DNA of 64,000 nucleotides from a bacterium (GCA_021777565.1 JAJYDJ010000002.1:186001-250000), one strand, 5' to 3'. Positions 1 through 9,562 are shown, counted from the first letter of the stretch. Numbers and translations are program-made. The notes: a model not told the origin generated them from the letters alone.

Positions 1-1068
1 TCCAGCGACTTCAGAGGTAATGTCTTTGGTAAATGTGCCAAGTTTGGTTTGTAATGATTGACTAGTTACACTAGTATCTCCGCCTTGTTCACTAATGATT
101 GCTTGCATTTTTTTCAGTGCTGCACCTGAGGTGAGAAGAGATTTTGCCCAGTCCCTGGTCGTCTGAAATTGTTGGAGTATCTCTTGTCGTCTCTGTCCAT
201 CTTCGCTTTCAAGACAAATACCTAAGAGTTCACCTGCGAGGTTTAACGCTCTATTCTCAAGATCAATTGGGCGGTCACTGGTTTGCTCGAGTACCCGAAG
301 TGCCTCCTGTACTTCCAAAATTGGGCCCACACCCCTGCCTGCTGGTTCTTCTGTCTCGTGGGGGAGTACTTTTATCTTGATCCCAAATTTATTTGCAACA
401 TATTCAAATTTTGTTTTAATGACTTCAGCATCTTCTCGTGAGTGTACTTTGACAGTTGGGCCATACGGGACATCAATTACTACGTGATTACTCCCAAATG
501 CGACCTTTTTGGCAAGTACAGAGACAATAATTTTGTCAAAGCTCTCAAACATAAGCGGCTTCTCTACTTGAATAAGGACGTCATCAGCGGGTGCTATTTT
601 AAATCCACCACCCCAGACTATACAGCCGCCTGCTTTTTTCACAATGTCATACAGTTCTTCTTTGGTGAATGTAACTTTACTCAGCACTTCCATGTCATCG
701 GCTGTTCCATCAGGAGTCGTGATGGCACGAGAGGAGCTTTTTGGGATTGTGTAGCCTGCTGCCGCAACGATAGGGACGAGAATGAGGGTAGTACGCGTAC
801 CAGGGACACCACCAATGGAATGTTTGTCAGCAACGATGCCTGAAAACTCCAATTTTTCACCAGTATCAACCATTGCTTTGGTTAGAAAAAATAATTCTTC
901 GTTGGTAAACCCTTTAGAATAGCCACTTGCAGCAAAATATGTTGTGAGTACTTTGTTGAGTCTATCATGGGCAATCTCGTCCATGATGGCATAGATCTCC
1001 TGATAGGAGAGTGCTTTCCCAACAAGTTTCTTTTGGATTGCCTCTAAGGCTACTTCTTCTTCGTTCAT
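1..1068 (-). CDS. deoA: AMP phosphorylase / thymidine phosphorylase family, 3' end cut by window edge
   Basis: Phosphorolysis of a nucleoside (monophosphate): base plus (deoxy)ribose phosphate. The first 356 residues are present. The phosphate-binding motif KHSIGGVPG (about 82-90) and SSRAITTPDGTADD (about 112-125) are of the archaeal AMP-phosphorylase type, not the KHSTGGVGD of E. coli DeoA. In archaea and many CPR bacteria this enzyme feeds the AMP to ribulose-bisphosphate (type III RuBisCO) route; no RuBisCO is visible here. The start is fixed by an ATGA overlap with the sortase stop, so the roughly 80-residue N-terminal domain of archaeal AMP phosphorylases is absent. Last gene of the alaS operon. 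Substrate (AMP or thymidine) cannot be settled from sequence. Confidence 0.85.
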   Translation of the reverse strand, partial: MNEEEVALEAIQKKLVGKALSYQEIYAIMDEIAHDRLNKVLTTYFAASGYSKGFTNEELFFLTKAMVDTGEKLEFSGIVADKHSIGGVPGTRTTLILVPIVAAAGYTIPKSSSRAITTPDGTADDMEVLSKVTFTKEELYDIVKKAGGCIVWGGGFKIAPADDVLIQVEKPLMFESFDKIIVSVLAKKVAFGSNHVVIDVPYGPTVKVHSREDAEVIKTKFEYVANKFGIKIKVLPHETEEPAGRGVGPILEVQEALRVLEQTSDRPIDLENRALNLAGELLGICLESEDGQRRQEILQQFQTTRDWAKSLLTSGAALKKMQAIISEQGGDTSVTSQSLQTKLGTFTKDITSEVAG

Positions 1069-1781
1069 AATGTCTGCAAGCGTGATTTAATAACGAGTCT
1101 TTTCCAGGTCGTGCCTGGTGGCACACAGGTGATAATAGTTAGCATACTCTCATCGGTTGCTTGATTCAAGACAGTCGTATCGTCAGGTTCTACGACAATA
1201 AGTGAAAAGACCTTATACGTATAGGTAACGTTTTGTATATGTACCTGAATAAGATCTCCTACAGAAAGGGAAAGAATATGTGCAAAAATAGTACGGTAAT
1301 CGTTAGGGTTATATAACTGTGGAAGTGTTGAATGTCCAAATATGACACAGTTGCCTATTGCCGGTGGGGTACAGGTCCCTGCAAAGTTGACCAAGTGTTT
1401 GGTCAGGTCATCATCTGTTGTCGAGACTTCTGCATTTTTAATATCAAGTTTTGGGATATCAATGGTAAATGCGCTAGTTGTTGGATTTGCTTGTTGATGG
1501 CTTCCAGGGTACCAGTTGCTGGCATTATCTAGATCCTGCGCATACACTTTGGATGAGAGAAAATTTGCAAGTCTTGCCTGGCTTACGATTGCATGGTCGG
1601 GCACCGGTTTTATCAGTGCATCAGAAACGGTGCGTGGAGCGATATAGATTTCCCAGAGAAGCAGTGGAGAGAAGATATATAAAGAGACCACAAGTCCTGA
1701 TAACACTAAAAAGCTTCCTGTTAGTCGAACAAGTAGGCGTTTGTTGATCCTTGTCTGCTTTTTGTATGTGACAATACTCAT
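1065..1781 (-). CDS. sortase (class D/E-like transpeptidase)
   Basis: Membrane-anchored cysteine transpeptidase, 238 residues. One N-terminal membrane segment (about 20-43) is followed by an exported sortase domain. The catalytic set is visible: His150 in FGHST, Cys219 in TIITC, and Arg228 nine residues later. It would cut a sorting signal on surface proteins and join them to an acceptor amine outside the membrane. ATGA overlaps on both sides place it in one transcript with the actin-like/baseplate-J protein and the phosphorylase. No LPXTG-plus-hydrophobic-tail substrate was found in this window, so the substrate is unknown. Confidence 0.88.
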   Translation of the reverse strand: MSIVTYKKQTRINKRLLVRLTGSFLVLSGLVVSLYIFSPLLLWEIYIAPRTVSDALIKPVPDHAIVSQARLANFLSSKVYAQDLDNASNWYPGSHQQANPTTSAFTIDIPKLDIKNAEVSTTDDDLTKHLVNFAGTCTPPAIGNCVIFGHSTLPQLYNPNDYRTIFAHILSLSVGDLIQVHIQNVTYTYKVFSLIVVEPDDTTVLNQATDESMLTIITCVPPGTTWKRLVIKSRLQTL

Positions 1782-4189
1782 TGAGTAATTATTTTAAAGG
1801 AGATGTTTGATGGATTGGCAGGCAGCGTCCTTGGCAAGAATGGAATGGCAGGGACTAATTGTACAGTCGCATCTTGTAGGCCAGTGAGTGACTTGAGTGC
1901 GGTGACTGCATCGCTAAAGCTTTTGCCAGCCAGTTGCCCAGAGAGAGTCTTCTCATCAATCACAGGGCGTAGTGATGCCTGGACGATAGCAGTTGCACTA
2001 ATCACGTTGTTTTTACTGGTGACATTATCAAGCTTTACACTGATACCATTGTCTACAAAGGTCATGGTATTGTCGTGAACCAACTGCCCTTGTACTGTTT
2101 GTTGTAAGTCCTTGAGTGCATATACTGATGCAGAGGTCTGTACCGTAGCACTCAGGCTCAGAGTGGATGCCTGGTCACCAAGTTTGCCTGAGAATGTTTT
2201 ATTCGTAACTGTCTGCTGTACGCTTTGATCTATAACTTGTTTATCACTCGTGTTATTGTTCAAAAGCGTTGGTGTTGCCTGGTCTTTTGCTTTCTGTAAA
2301 ACCTGGTTAGTAAGATTTGTGATATCAGCCTGTGAGATGACGGTGATGGCTGTTTTGGTTCCACCTGTGAAGGCAGTATCGTTTTTTGCACTCATATCAC
2401 TCTTACTCTCTCCACTGACGGTGAATTTTGTTCCTGCGGGGATATTGTAATCGGTGCCAATGTCTCCGGCGGTTACTGCAACATCATTTACAATCGTGGA
2501 TGGATCATCAGGTCCGCCTGAGAATGAGGCTATCACAGTGGCGCTGTCTAGTGTGAAAATAAGTCCATTGCTCGCGGTAAGTTTGGTCCCTGCCGTAAGA
2601 TGTACCTCTTCTGATGCGCGACTAAAAATAGAGACAGTCCCTTTTGCCTTATTCCCAATATTTTTTGTTCCAGTTGTCTGAATACTATCAGAGATGGTGT
2701 TGGAACTACTTACAGAAGTAACTGGGATGCTTCCATTTCCTCCTGTGGTTGTAAAGTTGACTGGGACATTTTGAGTGAGGTGTTGTGCGGCAAACGTAAG
2801 AGTAATTGTTCCTTTCAGGCCATTTCGATATGCCAGAAAAAGTCCAACACCGATAACAATAATTGCAAGAATAATAACAATACCAATGCCTTTCATGTGT
2901 TTGAGTGGGGAATGGATGAAAATTCCATTCATACCTTTTTGTATCCCAGAGAGGAGCCCTTGCACAAGGTCTTTGCCTCCTGTTATGAGACCAGCAGCAC
3001 TTTCTCTAACCATAAGCTCACTTTCCTCTTCATCGGATTCTTCAACTCTCTCTTGTTGGTGGGAAATTTCTGGTAAATTTTCAGTGTACTCATCTGCTTC
3101 TTCTTGTGTGGCTGGCAAATGAGTAGTTGGGACGTGAGTAGGGGCGAGTGCTTTCCCTTCAGAAAAACCAAAATATTCTGCAGCAATATTATCTGATACC
3201 AAATGAGATGGCTTTTTTATCTCTTCCTGCATCTCTGGTTGTATTTTTTTCTCTTCATCGCCCTCCTCATCTGCAGGTTTTTCTTCTTTGACTTCTTCTT
3301 GTGATTGCTCTTCTTCTTCCTCATGGGTATGTCTGTGTGTCGTGTGCTGTACTGGAAGTTCATTCTCATCCTCAGGGGTAATCTGTGGGATGGCTGTTCG
3401 AAGTGTTACTGTATCGAGTGTTGCGTTATTGATAGAAAGCCCAAGTTGAGTTGCCGTACCAAAGAGAACTCCTTGTAGATCGAAATTTGGTGCCAGAATC
3501 GTGACTTGGGGGACATGCAAAAATGGCAAGCTTTTGCTCCACTTATGGGAAAGAAAACTTTGTGAAATTTTCTCATTATCTTCCCCATCAAAAAGGACGA
3601 TACGAGAAGGTAAAATTTCACTCTGTGTAAAGGTCTTAAGCATTGCATCAACTAATGTTGGGACATCTTCACTGAGTGGTTGCGCAGCACTTTCAAGAAT
3701 CCTTCCTGCCCGAACGATAGAAACGCGAATTGACTCTTTGCCCATTTCTACAATGATTGCAGATACAGGAGCACCTTCTTTTTTATGAAGCAGATGAACA
3801 ATTGCTTCCGTAAAGACCAGGAATCCGATTGGGGTTAGGGAAAGCTCATCACAGATTTTCTTCAACAAGGTTAGTTTTTCTTGAGTTATTCTTCCTTCTG
3901 TCGTCCAGGCTGTATGAACACCAAAGATGGTTTTATAATTTGGAATTTTCTCTGTCAGCTCTTGCTCTGCTTGACTGATGGCACGATCACAGGCATTTAA
4001 AATGTCCTCAAAGGAAGCATCTTCAAGAGGGGTGGGGAGGATACTCTCTGCAACAGAGAAAAGAGCAAGGCTTCCGTTTTTTTCTTCAAGAATAGATGCG
4101 ACAATTTTTTCATCCTGCAAAAGAAGCGTCAAATAATATGACTGTTGTTTGGACGATGTCGTTTTAAGAAAAGGCAGTGAAAGTCGCAT
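1778..4189 (-). CDS. membrane protein with degenerate actin-like domain and extracellular baseplate-J-like domain
   Basis: 803 residues in three parts. Residues 1 to about 230 resemble a PilM/FtsA-type actin-fold ATPase, but the phosphate loop is degenerate (VEMGKES instead of D-G-G-x-T). About 280-400 is a Glu/His-rich, probably disordered linker. One membrane segment (about 431-453) follows. The outer part (about 460-800) holds repeated Thr/Ser-rich beta sequence with an AGTKxxxSNG/PAGTKFTV pattern typical of baseplate-J-like proteins annotated in CPR genomes. The topology suggests a cytoplasmic sensor linked to an external structure. It is co-transcribed with the sortase (ATGA overlap). 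The family is not characterised; function unknown. A phage origin is unlikely because no phage genes are nearby. Confidence 0.75.
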   Translation of the reverse strand: MRLSLPFLKTTSSKQQSYYLTLLLQDEKIVASILEEKNGSLALFSVAESILPTPLEDASFEDILNACDRAISQAEQELTEKIPNYKTIFGVHTAWTTEGRITQEKLTLLKKICDELSLTPIGFLVFTEAIVHLLHKKEGAPVSAIIVEMGKESIRVSIVRAGRILESAAQPLSEDVPTLVDAMLKTFTQSEILPSRIVLFDGEDNEKISQSFLSHKWSKSLPFLHVPQVTILAPNFDLQGVLFGTATQLGLSINNATLDTVTLRTAIPQITPEDENELPVQHTTHRHTHEEEEEQSQEEVKEEKPADEEGDEEKKIQPEMQEEIKKPSHLVSDNIAAEYFGFSEGKALAPTHVPTTHLPATQEEADEYTENLPEISHQQERVEESDEEESELMVRESAAGLITGGKDLVQGLLSGIQKGMNGIFIHSPLKHMKGIGIVIILAIIVIGVGLFLAYRNGLKGTITLTFAAQHLTQNVPVNFTTTGGNGSIPVTSVSSSNTISDSIQTTGTKNIGNKAKGTVSIFSRASEEVHLTAGTKLTASNGLIFTLDSATVIASFSGGPDDPSTIVNDVAVTAGDIGTDYNIPAGTKFTVSGESKSDMSAKNDTAFTGGTKTAITVISQADITNLTNQVLQKAKDQATPTLLNNNTSDKQVIDQSVQQTVTNKTFSGKLGDQASTLSLSATVQTSASVYALKDLQQTVQGQLVHDNTMTFVDNGISVKLDNVTSKNNVISATAIVQASLRPVIDEKTLSGQLAGKSFSDAVTALKSLTGLQDATVQLVPAIPFLPRTLPANPSNISFKIITQ

Positions 4190-4199
4190 ATATCACTAT

Positions 4200-6029
4200 T
4201 TATGATACCACAGCGTACAATCTCATTTGTTGCTGACCAATTTTTTCCTGTTTGGTGATCTTGAAGGACTTGATGTCAGCAGTATTCTCAACATGTGGTC
4301 CCCCACAAAGTTCTTTAGAATAGTCACCAATAAAATATACTTTTACGATGTCTTGATATTTATCTCCAAAAAGCCCGATAGCGCCTGTCTCACGTGCTTT
4401 TTCAAGAGGAAGCATCTCAAAGTGGACTGGCAGCGCTGCTGCAATTTTTTCTTTCACGATAGCTTCAACTTTGTCTATTTGCTCTTGTGTGAGTTTGTCA
4501 GGGTGATAGAAATCAAATCTCAGTCTTTCTGGGGTGATGTTAGATCCAGTCTGTCTCACATGATCTCCCAGCACGTCTCGAAGTGCTTGTTGGAGCAGAT
4601 GAGTCGCCGTATGACCCTTGATCGTCAAGTCAGAGTGGTCGGCAAGGCCACCTTTAAACTTCCCTGCACTTGCAGTTCGGGAAAGATCTTTGTGTGATTT
4701 CATTTTCTCAGCAAATGCCTGATCATCAAAAGTAAACCCTAGTGATTTGATTTGTGTTGGGGAGAGGCCATGTGTGGCATATAAAACAAACGCATCTTCA
4801 GCAGAAATTTCTTTGATCTCACCCATGATTTCATCACCACCGACTTGTTTGTATTTCTTTTCAATATATTTTTGTGCTTCATGACGAGTGTGCGCATATT
4901 TTTGCTCTTCTTCAAGGATGGTAAGCTTAATTTCTTCAAAATGCTCTGCCAAGGTGGGATCAGTCTCCGTGTATTGGTTCACGATTGCGGTCAAAACAGG
5001 AGTGATATCTTTGCCACCAAGCGTCTCAAAACTGTCAAAGCTGCGACGTAAAAGTTTTCTCAAGATATATCCTTGTTCTTTGTTGGATGGCTTAATCCCA
5101 GCATGAATAATGAAACAAGAAGACGAAAGATGTGCGGTAATCATACGCATGTGTTTGGCATGGGTGTCGTAGGTCTTATCGGTTGCCTTCTCAAGACTCT
5201 CAATAACAGGCTTGAACAGAGAGGTTAGAAAGACGTCAGGCTCGTTCTCTGTGGCCATAATGAGTCTTTCCAGTCCTCCTCCAAAATCCACATTCCTTTG
5301 GGCAAGTTGTTCAAAACTGCCATCTTCAGCTTTCTTATATTCCATAAATACGTTATTCCCAATTTCAATATACCGACCACAATCACAGTTAATATGGCAA
5401 GGTTCATCCCTCCATGGACTATTTTCATGGATTTTCAAGTCTGCTCCGAAATCATAAAACATCTCTGTATCTGGTCCACCCAACTCTCCTGAAGGCATGT
5501 TCTCGGGAACACCTGCGCGTGACCACCAATTCTTCTTTGGCCCATAAGGGAAAATACGACCTTCTGCCAAAACGCCTGCTTTTTCAAATTGTTCTGTCCA
5601 GATACGGATAGAATCAGTGTCTTTTGGAATACTCTGATAGCCGTCAAACACGCTCGTGTAGAGTCTGTGGGGATCAATACCTAGTTTTTTAGTTAAAAAA
5701 GTGAACATCCAGGGGATTTGTTCTTCCTTAAAATAGTCACCCAGAGACCAGTTCCCAATCATGCGAAAGAGCGTAAGGTGACGATTATCTCCCACTTCAT
5801 CAATGTCATCCATTGCTCCTTGACCCCGAAATACGTTCTGGACGTTCACAAATCGTTTGCCCTGAGGGTGTGGTTCACCTGCAAGATAAGGAATAAGCGG
5901 CTGCATACCACTGGAAGTAAAAAGCGTAGTTGGGTCATTCTCAGGCACGAGAGGGGCATTGGGGATCTGGACATGGCCATTTTCCTTGTAAAAAGAGACA
6001 TAGTTATCAATAATTTGTTTTCCAGTCAT
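4200..6029 (-). CDS. alaS: alanyl-tRNA synthetase, minimal form
   Basis: Charges tRNA-Ala. 609 residues against about 875 in E. coli. The class II core is complete (FTSSGMQ near the N-terminus, motif 2 around FRMIGNWSLGDYF, motif 3 GGGLERL), as is the editing core with metal ligands HTATH (about 472-476) and CGGPH (about 573). Aligned by eye with E. coli AlaRS, two blocks are gone: about 100 residues (the small beta-barrel) before HTATH, and the whole C-terminal C-Ala domain. Such mini-AlaRS are known from CPR bacteria. First gene of the minus operon; its -10 box lies 6 bases upstream of the ATG. Confidence 0.96.
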   Translation of the reverse strand: MTGKQIIDNYVSFYKENGHVQIPNAPLVPENDPTTLFTSSGMQPLIPYLAGEPHPQGKRFVNVQNVFRGQGAMDDIDEVGDNRHLTLFRMIGNWSLGDYFKEEQIPWMFTFLTKKLGIDPHRLYTSVFDGYQSIPKDTDSIRIWTEQFEKAGVLAEGRIFPYGPKKNWWSRAGVPENMPSGELGGPDTEMFYDFGADLKIHENSPWRDEPCHINCDCGRYIEIGNNVFMEYKKAEDGSFEQLAQRNVDFGGGLERLIMATENEPDVFLTSLFKPVIESLEKATDKTYDTHAKHMRMITAHLSSSCFIIHAGIKPSNKEQGYILRKLLRRSFDSFETLGGKDITPVLTAIVNQYTETDPTLAEHFEEIKLTILEEEQKYAHTRHEAQKYIEKKYKQVGGDEIMGEIKEISAEDAFVLYATHGLSPTQIKSLGFTFDDQAFAEKMKSHKDLSRTASAGKFKGGLADHSDLTIKGHTATHLLQQALRDVLGDHVRQTGSNITPERLRFDFYHPDKLTQEQIDKVEAIVKEKIAAALPVHFEMLPLEKARETGAIGLFGDKYQDIVKVYFIGDYSKELCGGPHVENTADIKSFKITKQEKIGQQQMRLYAVVS

Positions 6030-6035
6030 GAATCT

Positions 6036-6065
6036 ATTATAGCCTAGGTGTTGACAGAAAGTGAA
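6036..6065 (-). promoter_or_regulatory. alaS promoter, leaderless
   Basis: On the minus strand a perfect TATAAT (6041-6036) lies 6 bases before the alaS ATG, with a weak -35 TTCACT (6065-6060) 18 bases upstream. Transcription would start at or next to the start codon. The -35 overlaps the spacer of the divergent rpoB promoter. Confidence 0.8.
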
Positions 6066-6080
6066 GACCTATGGTATAAA
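6051..6080 (+). promoter_or_regulatory. rpoBC promoter
   Basis: Consensus -35 TTGACA (6051-6056), 18-base spacer, -10 TATAAA (6075-6080), giving a leader of about 85 bases before rpoB. No L10/L12 genes precede it, so rpoB has its own strong promoter here. Confidence 0.85.
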
Positions 6081-6172
6081 ACGGGTACCTTAGTTTTATA
6101 CGTAAAGGTAATAGAAACAAGAGGTAATATATATCCTCTTTGTTTTTTGTCGTATAAACCACCAACGCGCCG

Positions 6173-9100
6173 ATGCCGAAACAACAACAACAACCAATTA
6201 CACGAGAATACTGGGGCAAGGAAGAAAAACACCTCCCGAAATTGGACTTGCTTGCTATCCAAAAAAACTCATACAAATGGTTTGTTGAAAAGGCAATTGG
6301 TGACGTCCTCAACGAGATCTCCCCAATTAATGACTTTACTGACAAGAACTGGAGTCTTTCCTTTGATAGTTACCGTATTGGAAAGCCATCCATGACAGTA
6401 AGTGAAAGTCTACAGAAAGGAGCGACATACGACGCTCCTTTATATGTTGAGACAACACTCACCAACAAAAGAGACAATACTTCACAAAAACAAGAAATCT
6501 TCCTTGGTGATATTCCACAAATGACTGATCGTGGTACTTTTATCGTCAGTGGTATTGAAAGAGCAGTCATTAACCAGATTGTTCGTTCATCCGGTGTTTT
6601 CTTTACCGCCGCAGCAGATGCAGTGACAGGAAAAGCACTCTACAATGCAGAAATTCGTCCACAACATGGTGTCTGGCTTGAATTTGCAACAACTCGTCAG
6701 GGAACAATCACCGTAAAGGTTGATCGTCGCCGCAAATTCCCAGTAACAACTCTTCTTCGCGCTCTTGGTATCTCTTCCAATGAGGAATTAATGGAAAAAT
6801 TTGCAGGGGTACAGGACAAAAATGGATTTATTGAACAAACTCTTCAAAAAGATGAAACAACAAGTACTACAGAAGCTCTTATTGAAATTTTTAAGAAAAT
6901 GCGACCAGGTGAGCCTGTCGTTATCGAGAAGGTCCGTGAAAGTATTCACGGACTTTTCTTTCATGCACGACGCTATGATCTTGGCGAAGTCGGTCGTTAT
7001 AAGGTTAATAAAAAGCTCGGTGATCTTCCAGAATTTACTTCAAGTACAGAAAGAACCCTCACTCTCAATGATATTATCGGAACCGTTGCCTACTTAATCG
7101 CACTGTCAAATGGCGATCAGCGAACAATCGTTGATGATATTGATAGTCTTGCTCACCGTCGCGTACGAAGTGTTGGAGAATTGGTTGCTACAACTGCATT
7201 CCGCGTGGGTGTTCTTCGTCTTGAGCGCGCAGTGAAAGAAAGAATGAGTCTTTTGTCTTTTGACGAACCAGTTGCAATTAGTTCTCTTATTAATGCTCGT
7301 CCAATTGTCGCATCTTTGAACGAGTTCTTTAGAACTTCCCAGCTCTCTTCTATCCTTGACCAAACCAACCCACTCTCAGAAGTAGAAATTCTCAGTCGTC
7401 TGACCGTTATGGGTCAAGGTGGTATTCAAAGAGATCGTGCAGCATTCTCCATTCGCGACATTAACGCATCACAGTATGGTCGTGTCTGTCCAGTTAAGAG
7501 TCCTGAAGGTCCAAACATCGGTTTGGTTACCTATCTGACTTTGTACGCTCGCGTAAATGAGTATGGATTCCTGGAAACCCCATATCGAAAAGTAGAGAAT
7601 GGCAAGGCGACAGATGAAGTAGTGTACATGGACGCAGCTGACGAAGCAAAATTCTATATCACCCACGCTGGAGTACTCGGTGAAAAAGATGAGATTGCAG
7701 CTGATCGTGTCCCAGCTCGTTATCGTGGTGAATTTACTGAAATCGAAAAAGAAAAAGTATCCTATGTTGACGTTTCACCACGTCAAGTTATTGGTGCCTC
7801 TACTTCTCTGATCCCATTTGTGGCTCATGACGAAGCACAGCGCGCGCTCATGGGTACCCACATGCAGTGGCAGGCAGTTCCTTTGGTAAAGCCAGCGAGT
7901 CCAATCGTTGGAACTGGTATGGAAGGCCCAATTGCACAAGTCATGGGTAAAGTTGTTCACGCTCCATTTGATGGTGTCATCGCAAAAGCAGATGCAAACG
8001 GTGTCCTCTTGGAAGGTAAGAATGAAAAAGCAGGATTCCCAATTGAGTCATTCTCTCGTACTGCAGCTACAACTGCCTACACTCAGCGAGCCGTTGTAAA
8101 GACAGGCGATAAGGTAAAGAAAGGTGATCTCCTTATTGATGGTCCATCAAGTGAAAATGGAGAATTGGCACTTGGACAAAATCTTTTAGTCGCATACATG
8201 TCTTTGGATGGTCTGGAATTTGAAGACGCTATGGTTATCTCTGATCGTCTGGTTAAAGAAGATATTCTTTCAAGTATTCATATCGAGAAATATGAAACAA
8301 CGGTTGTTGATACCAAACTTGGCCCAGAAGAATTGACTCGCGATTTGGCAAACGTTGCAGAAGATGAATTAAAGAATCTCGATGAGCGTGGTATCGTCTA
8401 TCTCGGTGCTGAAGTTGATCCTGGATCTATCTTGGTTGGTAAAATTGCACCGAAAGGTGAGACAGAATTGACTGCTGAAGAAAGACTCTTGCGCGCTATC
8501 TTTGGTGAACAGGCACGAGAAGTCCGTGATACATCACTACGCATGCCACACGGTGAGCGAGGAATTGTAACCAATATTCAGATTCTTGATCGTAAAGATG
8601 GGGTTGAACTCGAACCAGGGGCACTCCAGAGAATTATTGTAGAGGTTGCACAACTTCGCCACGTAGTCGTTGGAGACAAACTCGCTGGACGCCATGGGAA
8701 TAAGGGTGTTATTTCACGCATCTTGCCTGAGGCTGACATGCCATATATTGAGGGTGGTCGTCACGTTGATATCATTATTCGTCCAGCATCAGTTCTGGCA
8801 CGTATGAACTTGGGCCAGGTTTTGGAAGCACATCTTGGTTTGGCGGCTGAGAAGCTGAACAAGAAAGTTGCTCTTCCAGTCTTTGACAAGGTCAATGAAG
8901 ATAAGATCGTAGAGCATCTGCAGGAAGCTGGCTACCCAACAGATGGCAAATTGAAGCTGTTTGATGGACGAACTGGTGAAGCATATGAACACCCAGTTGT
9001 CGTTGGTATCGGCTATATCATGAAGCTTATCCATATGGTTGAGGATAAGACACATGCTCGTTCAACTGGTCCATATTCTCTGGTTACCCAGCAGCCACTT

Positions 9101-9562
9101 GGTGGTAAAGCACAAATGGGAGGTCAGAGACTTGGAGAAATGGAAGTTTGGGCACTTGAGGCACATCGTGCACGATATATCTTGCAAGAAATGCTTACGA
9201 TCAAATCAGATGATGTGGTCGGACGAAGTAAGGCATTTGAAGCAATGGTCAAGGGTACTGATATTCCAACACCAATGGTTCCAGAATCATTTAATGTGTT
9301 GATGCGCGAACTTGAAGCACTTGCGATTAACGTAAAACCTGTTAGTGCGTCAGTAGTAACGGATGATGCGACAACACCAGTGACGCCAGCAGATGACGTT
9401 GCTGCACTTGCTGAAGAAGAAAAAGTAGAAAAGCAGGCAAAAGAGCTTGAAGAAGAACTCGGTGCCTCTAGCGAAGGTGAGCCCGGAGATGATACAATGG
9501 AGGCCAACCCAATGGATATTGCAGAAGAAGGTCCACAGACAGAAGAACTGATTGAAGGATAA
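6173..9562 (+). CDS. rpoB: RNA polymerase beta subunit
   Basis: Forms one half of the RNA polymerase cleft and the rifampicin-pocket region. 1129 residues, shorter than E. coli (1342) and near the small bacterial forms. Conserved blocks are visible: KSPEGPNIGL (about 441-450), GDKLAGRHGNKG (about 833-844), and the C-terminal clamp region ending in QPLGGKAQMGGQRLGEMEVWALEA. The last 50 or so residues are a Glu-rich acidic tail beyond the usual C-terminus. The start is the only ATG that fits the N-terminal family pattern. Followed after 4 bases by rpoC. Confidence 0.98.
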   Translation: MPKQQQQPITREYWGKEEKHLPKLDLLAIQKNSYKWFVEKAIGDVLNEISPINDFTDKNWSLSFDSYRIGKPSMTVSESLQKGATYDAPLYVETTLTNKRDNTSQKQEIFLGDIPQMTDRGTFIVSGIERAVINQIVRSSGVFFTAAADAVTGKALYNAEIRPQHGVWLEFATTRQGTITVKVDRRRKFPVTTLLRALGISSNEELMEKFAGVQDKNGFIEQTLQKDETTSTTEALIEIFKKMRPGEPVVIEKVRESIHGLFFHARRYDLGEVGRYKVNKKLGDLPEFTSSTERTLTLNDIIGTVAYLIALSNGDQRTIVDDIDSLAHRRVRSVGELVATTAFRVGVLRLERAVKERMSLLSFDEPVAISSLINARPIVASLNEFFRTSQLSSILDQTNPLSEVEILSRLTVMGQGGIQRDRAAFSIRDINASQYGRVCPVKSPEGPNIGLVTYLTLYARVNEYGFLETPYRKVENGKATDEVVYMDAADEAKFYITHAGVLGEKDEIAADRVPARYRGEFTEIEKEKVSYVDVSPRQVIGASTSLIPFVAHDEAQRALMGTHMQWQAVPLVKPASPIVGTGMEGPIAQVMGKVVHAPFDGVIAKADANGVLLEGKNEKAGFPIESFSRTAATTAYTQRAVVKTGDKVKKGDLLIDGPSSENGELALGQNLLVAYMSLDGLEFEDAMVISDRLVKEDILSSIHIEKYETTVVDTKLGPEELTRDLANVAEDELKNLDERGIVYLGAEVDPGSILVGKIAPKGETELTAEERLLRAIFGEQAREVRDTSLRMPHGERGIVTNIQILDRKDGVELEPGALQRIIVEVAQLRHVVVGDKLAGRHGNKGVISRILPEADMPYIEGGRHVDIIIRPASVLARMNLGQVLEAHLGLAAEKLNKKVALPVFDKVNEDKIVEHLQEAGYPTDGKLKLFDGRTGEAYEHPVVVGIGYIMKLIHMVEDKTHARSTGPYSLVTQQPLGGKAQMGGQRLGEMEVWALEAHRARYILQEMLTIKSDDVVGRSKAFEAMVKGTDIPTPMVPESFNVLMRELEALAINVKPVSASVVTDDATTPVTPADDVAALAEEEKVEKQAKELEEELGASSEGEPGDDTMEANPMDIAEEGPQTEELIEG

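Noticed and set aside
1065..1067. UGA recoded as glycine, as in some CPR lineages
   Set aside because: UGA ends the sortase, the 803-residue protein, adk and infA at sensible places, and no in-frame UGA is needed in conserved genes.
1778..1860. LPRTL near the C-terminus of the 803-residue protein as a sortase signal
   Set aside because: No Gly, no following hydrophobic segment and no basic tail; the protein ends about 15 residues later.
1778..4189. Baseplate-J similarity as sign of a prophage
   Set aside because: No phage structural, replication or integration genes nearby; such domains are common in CPR membrane proteins.
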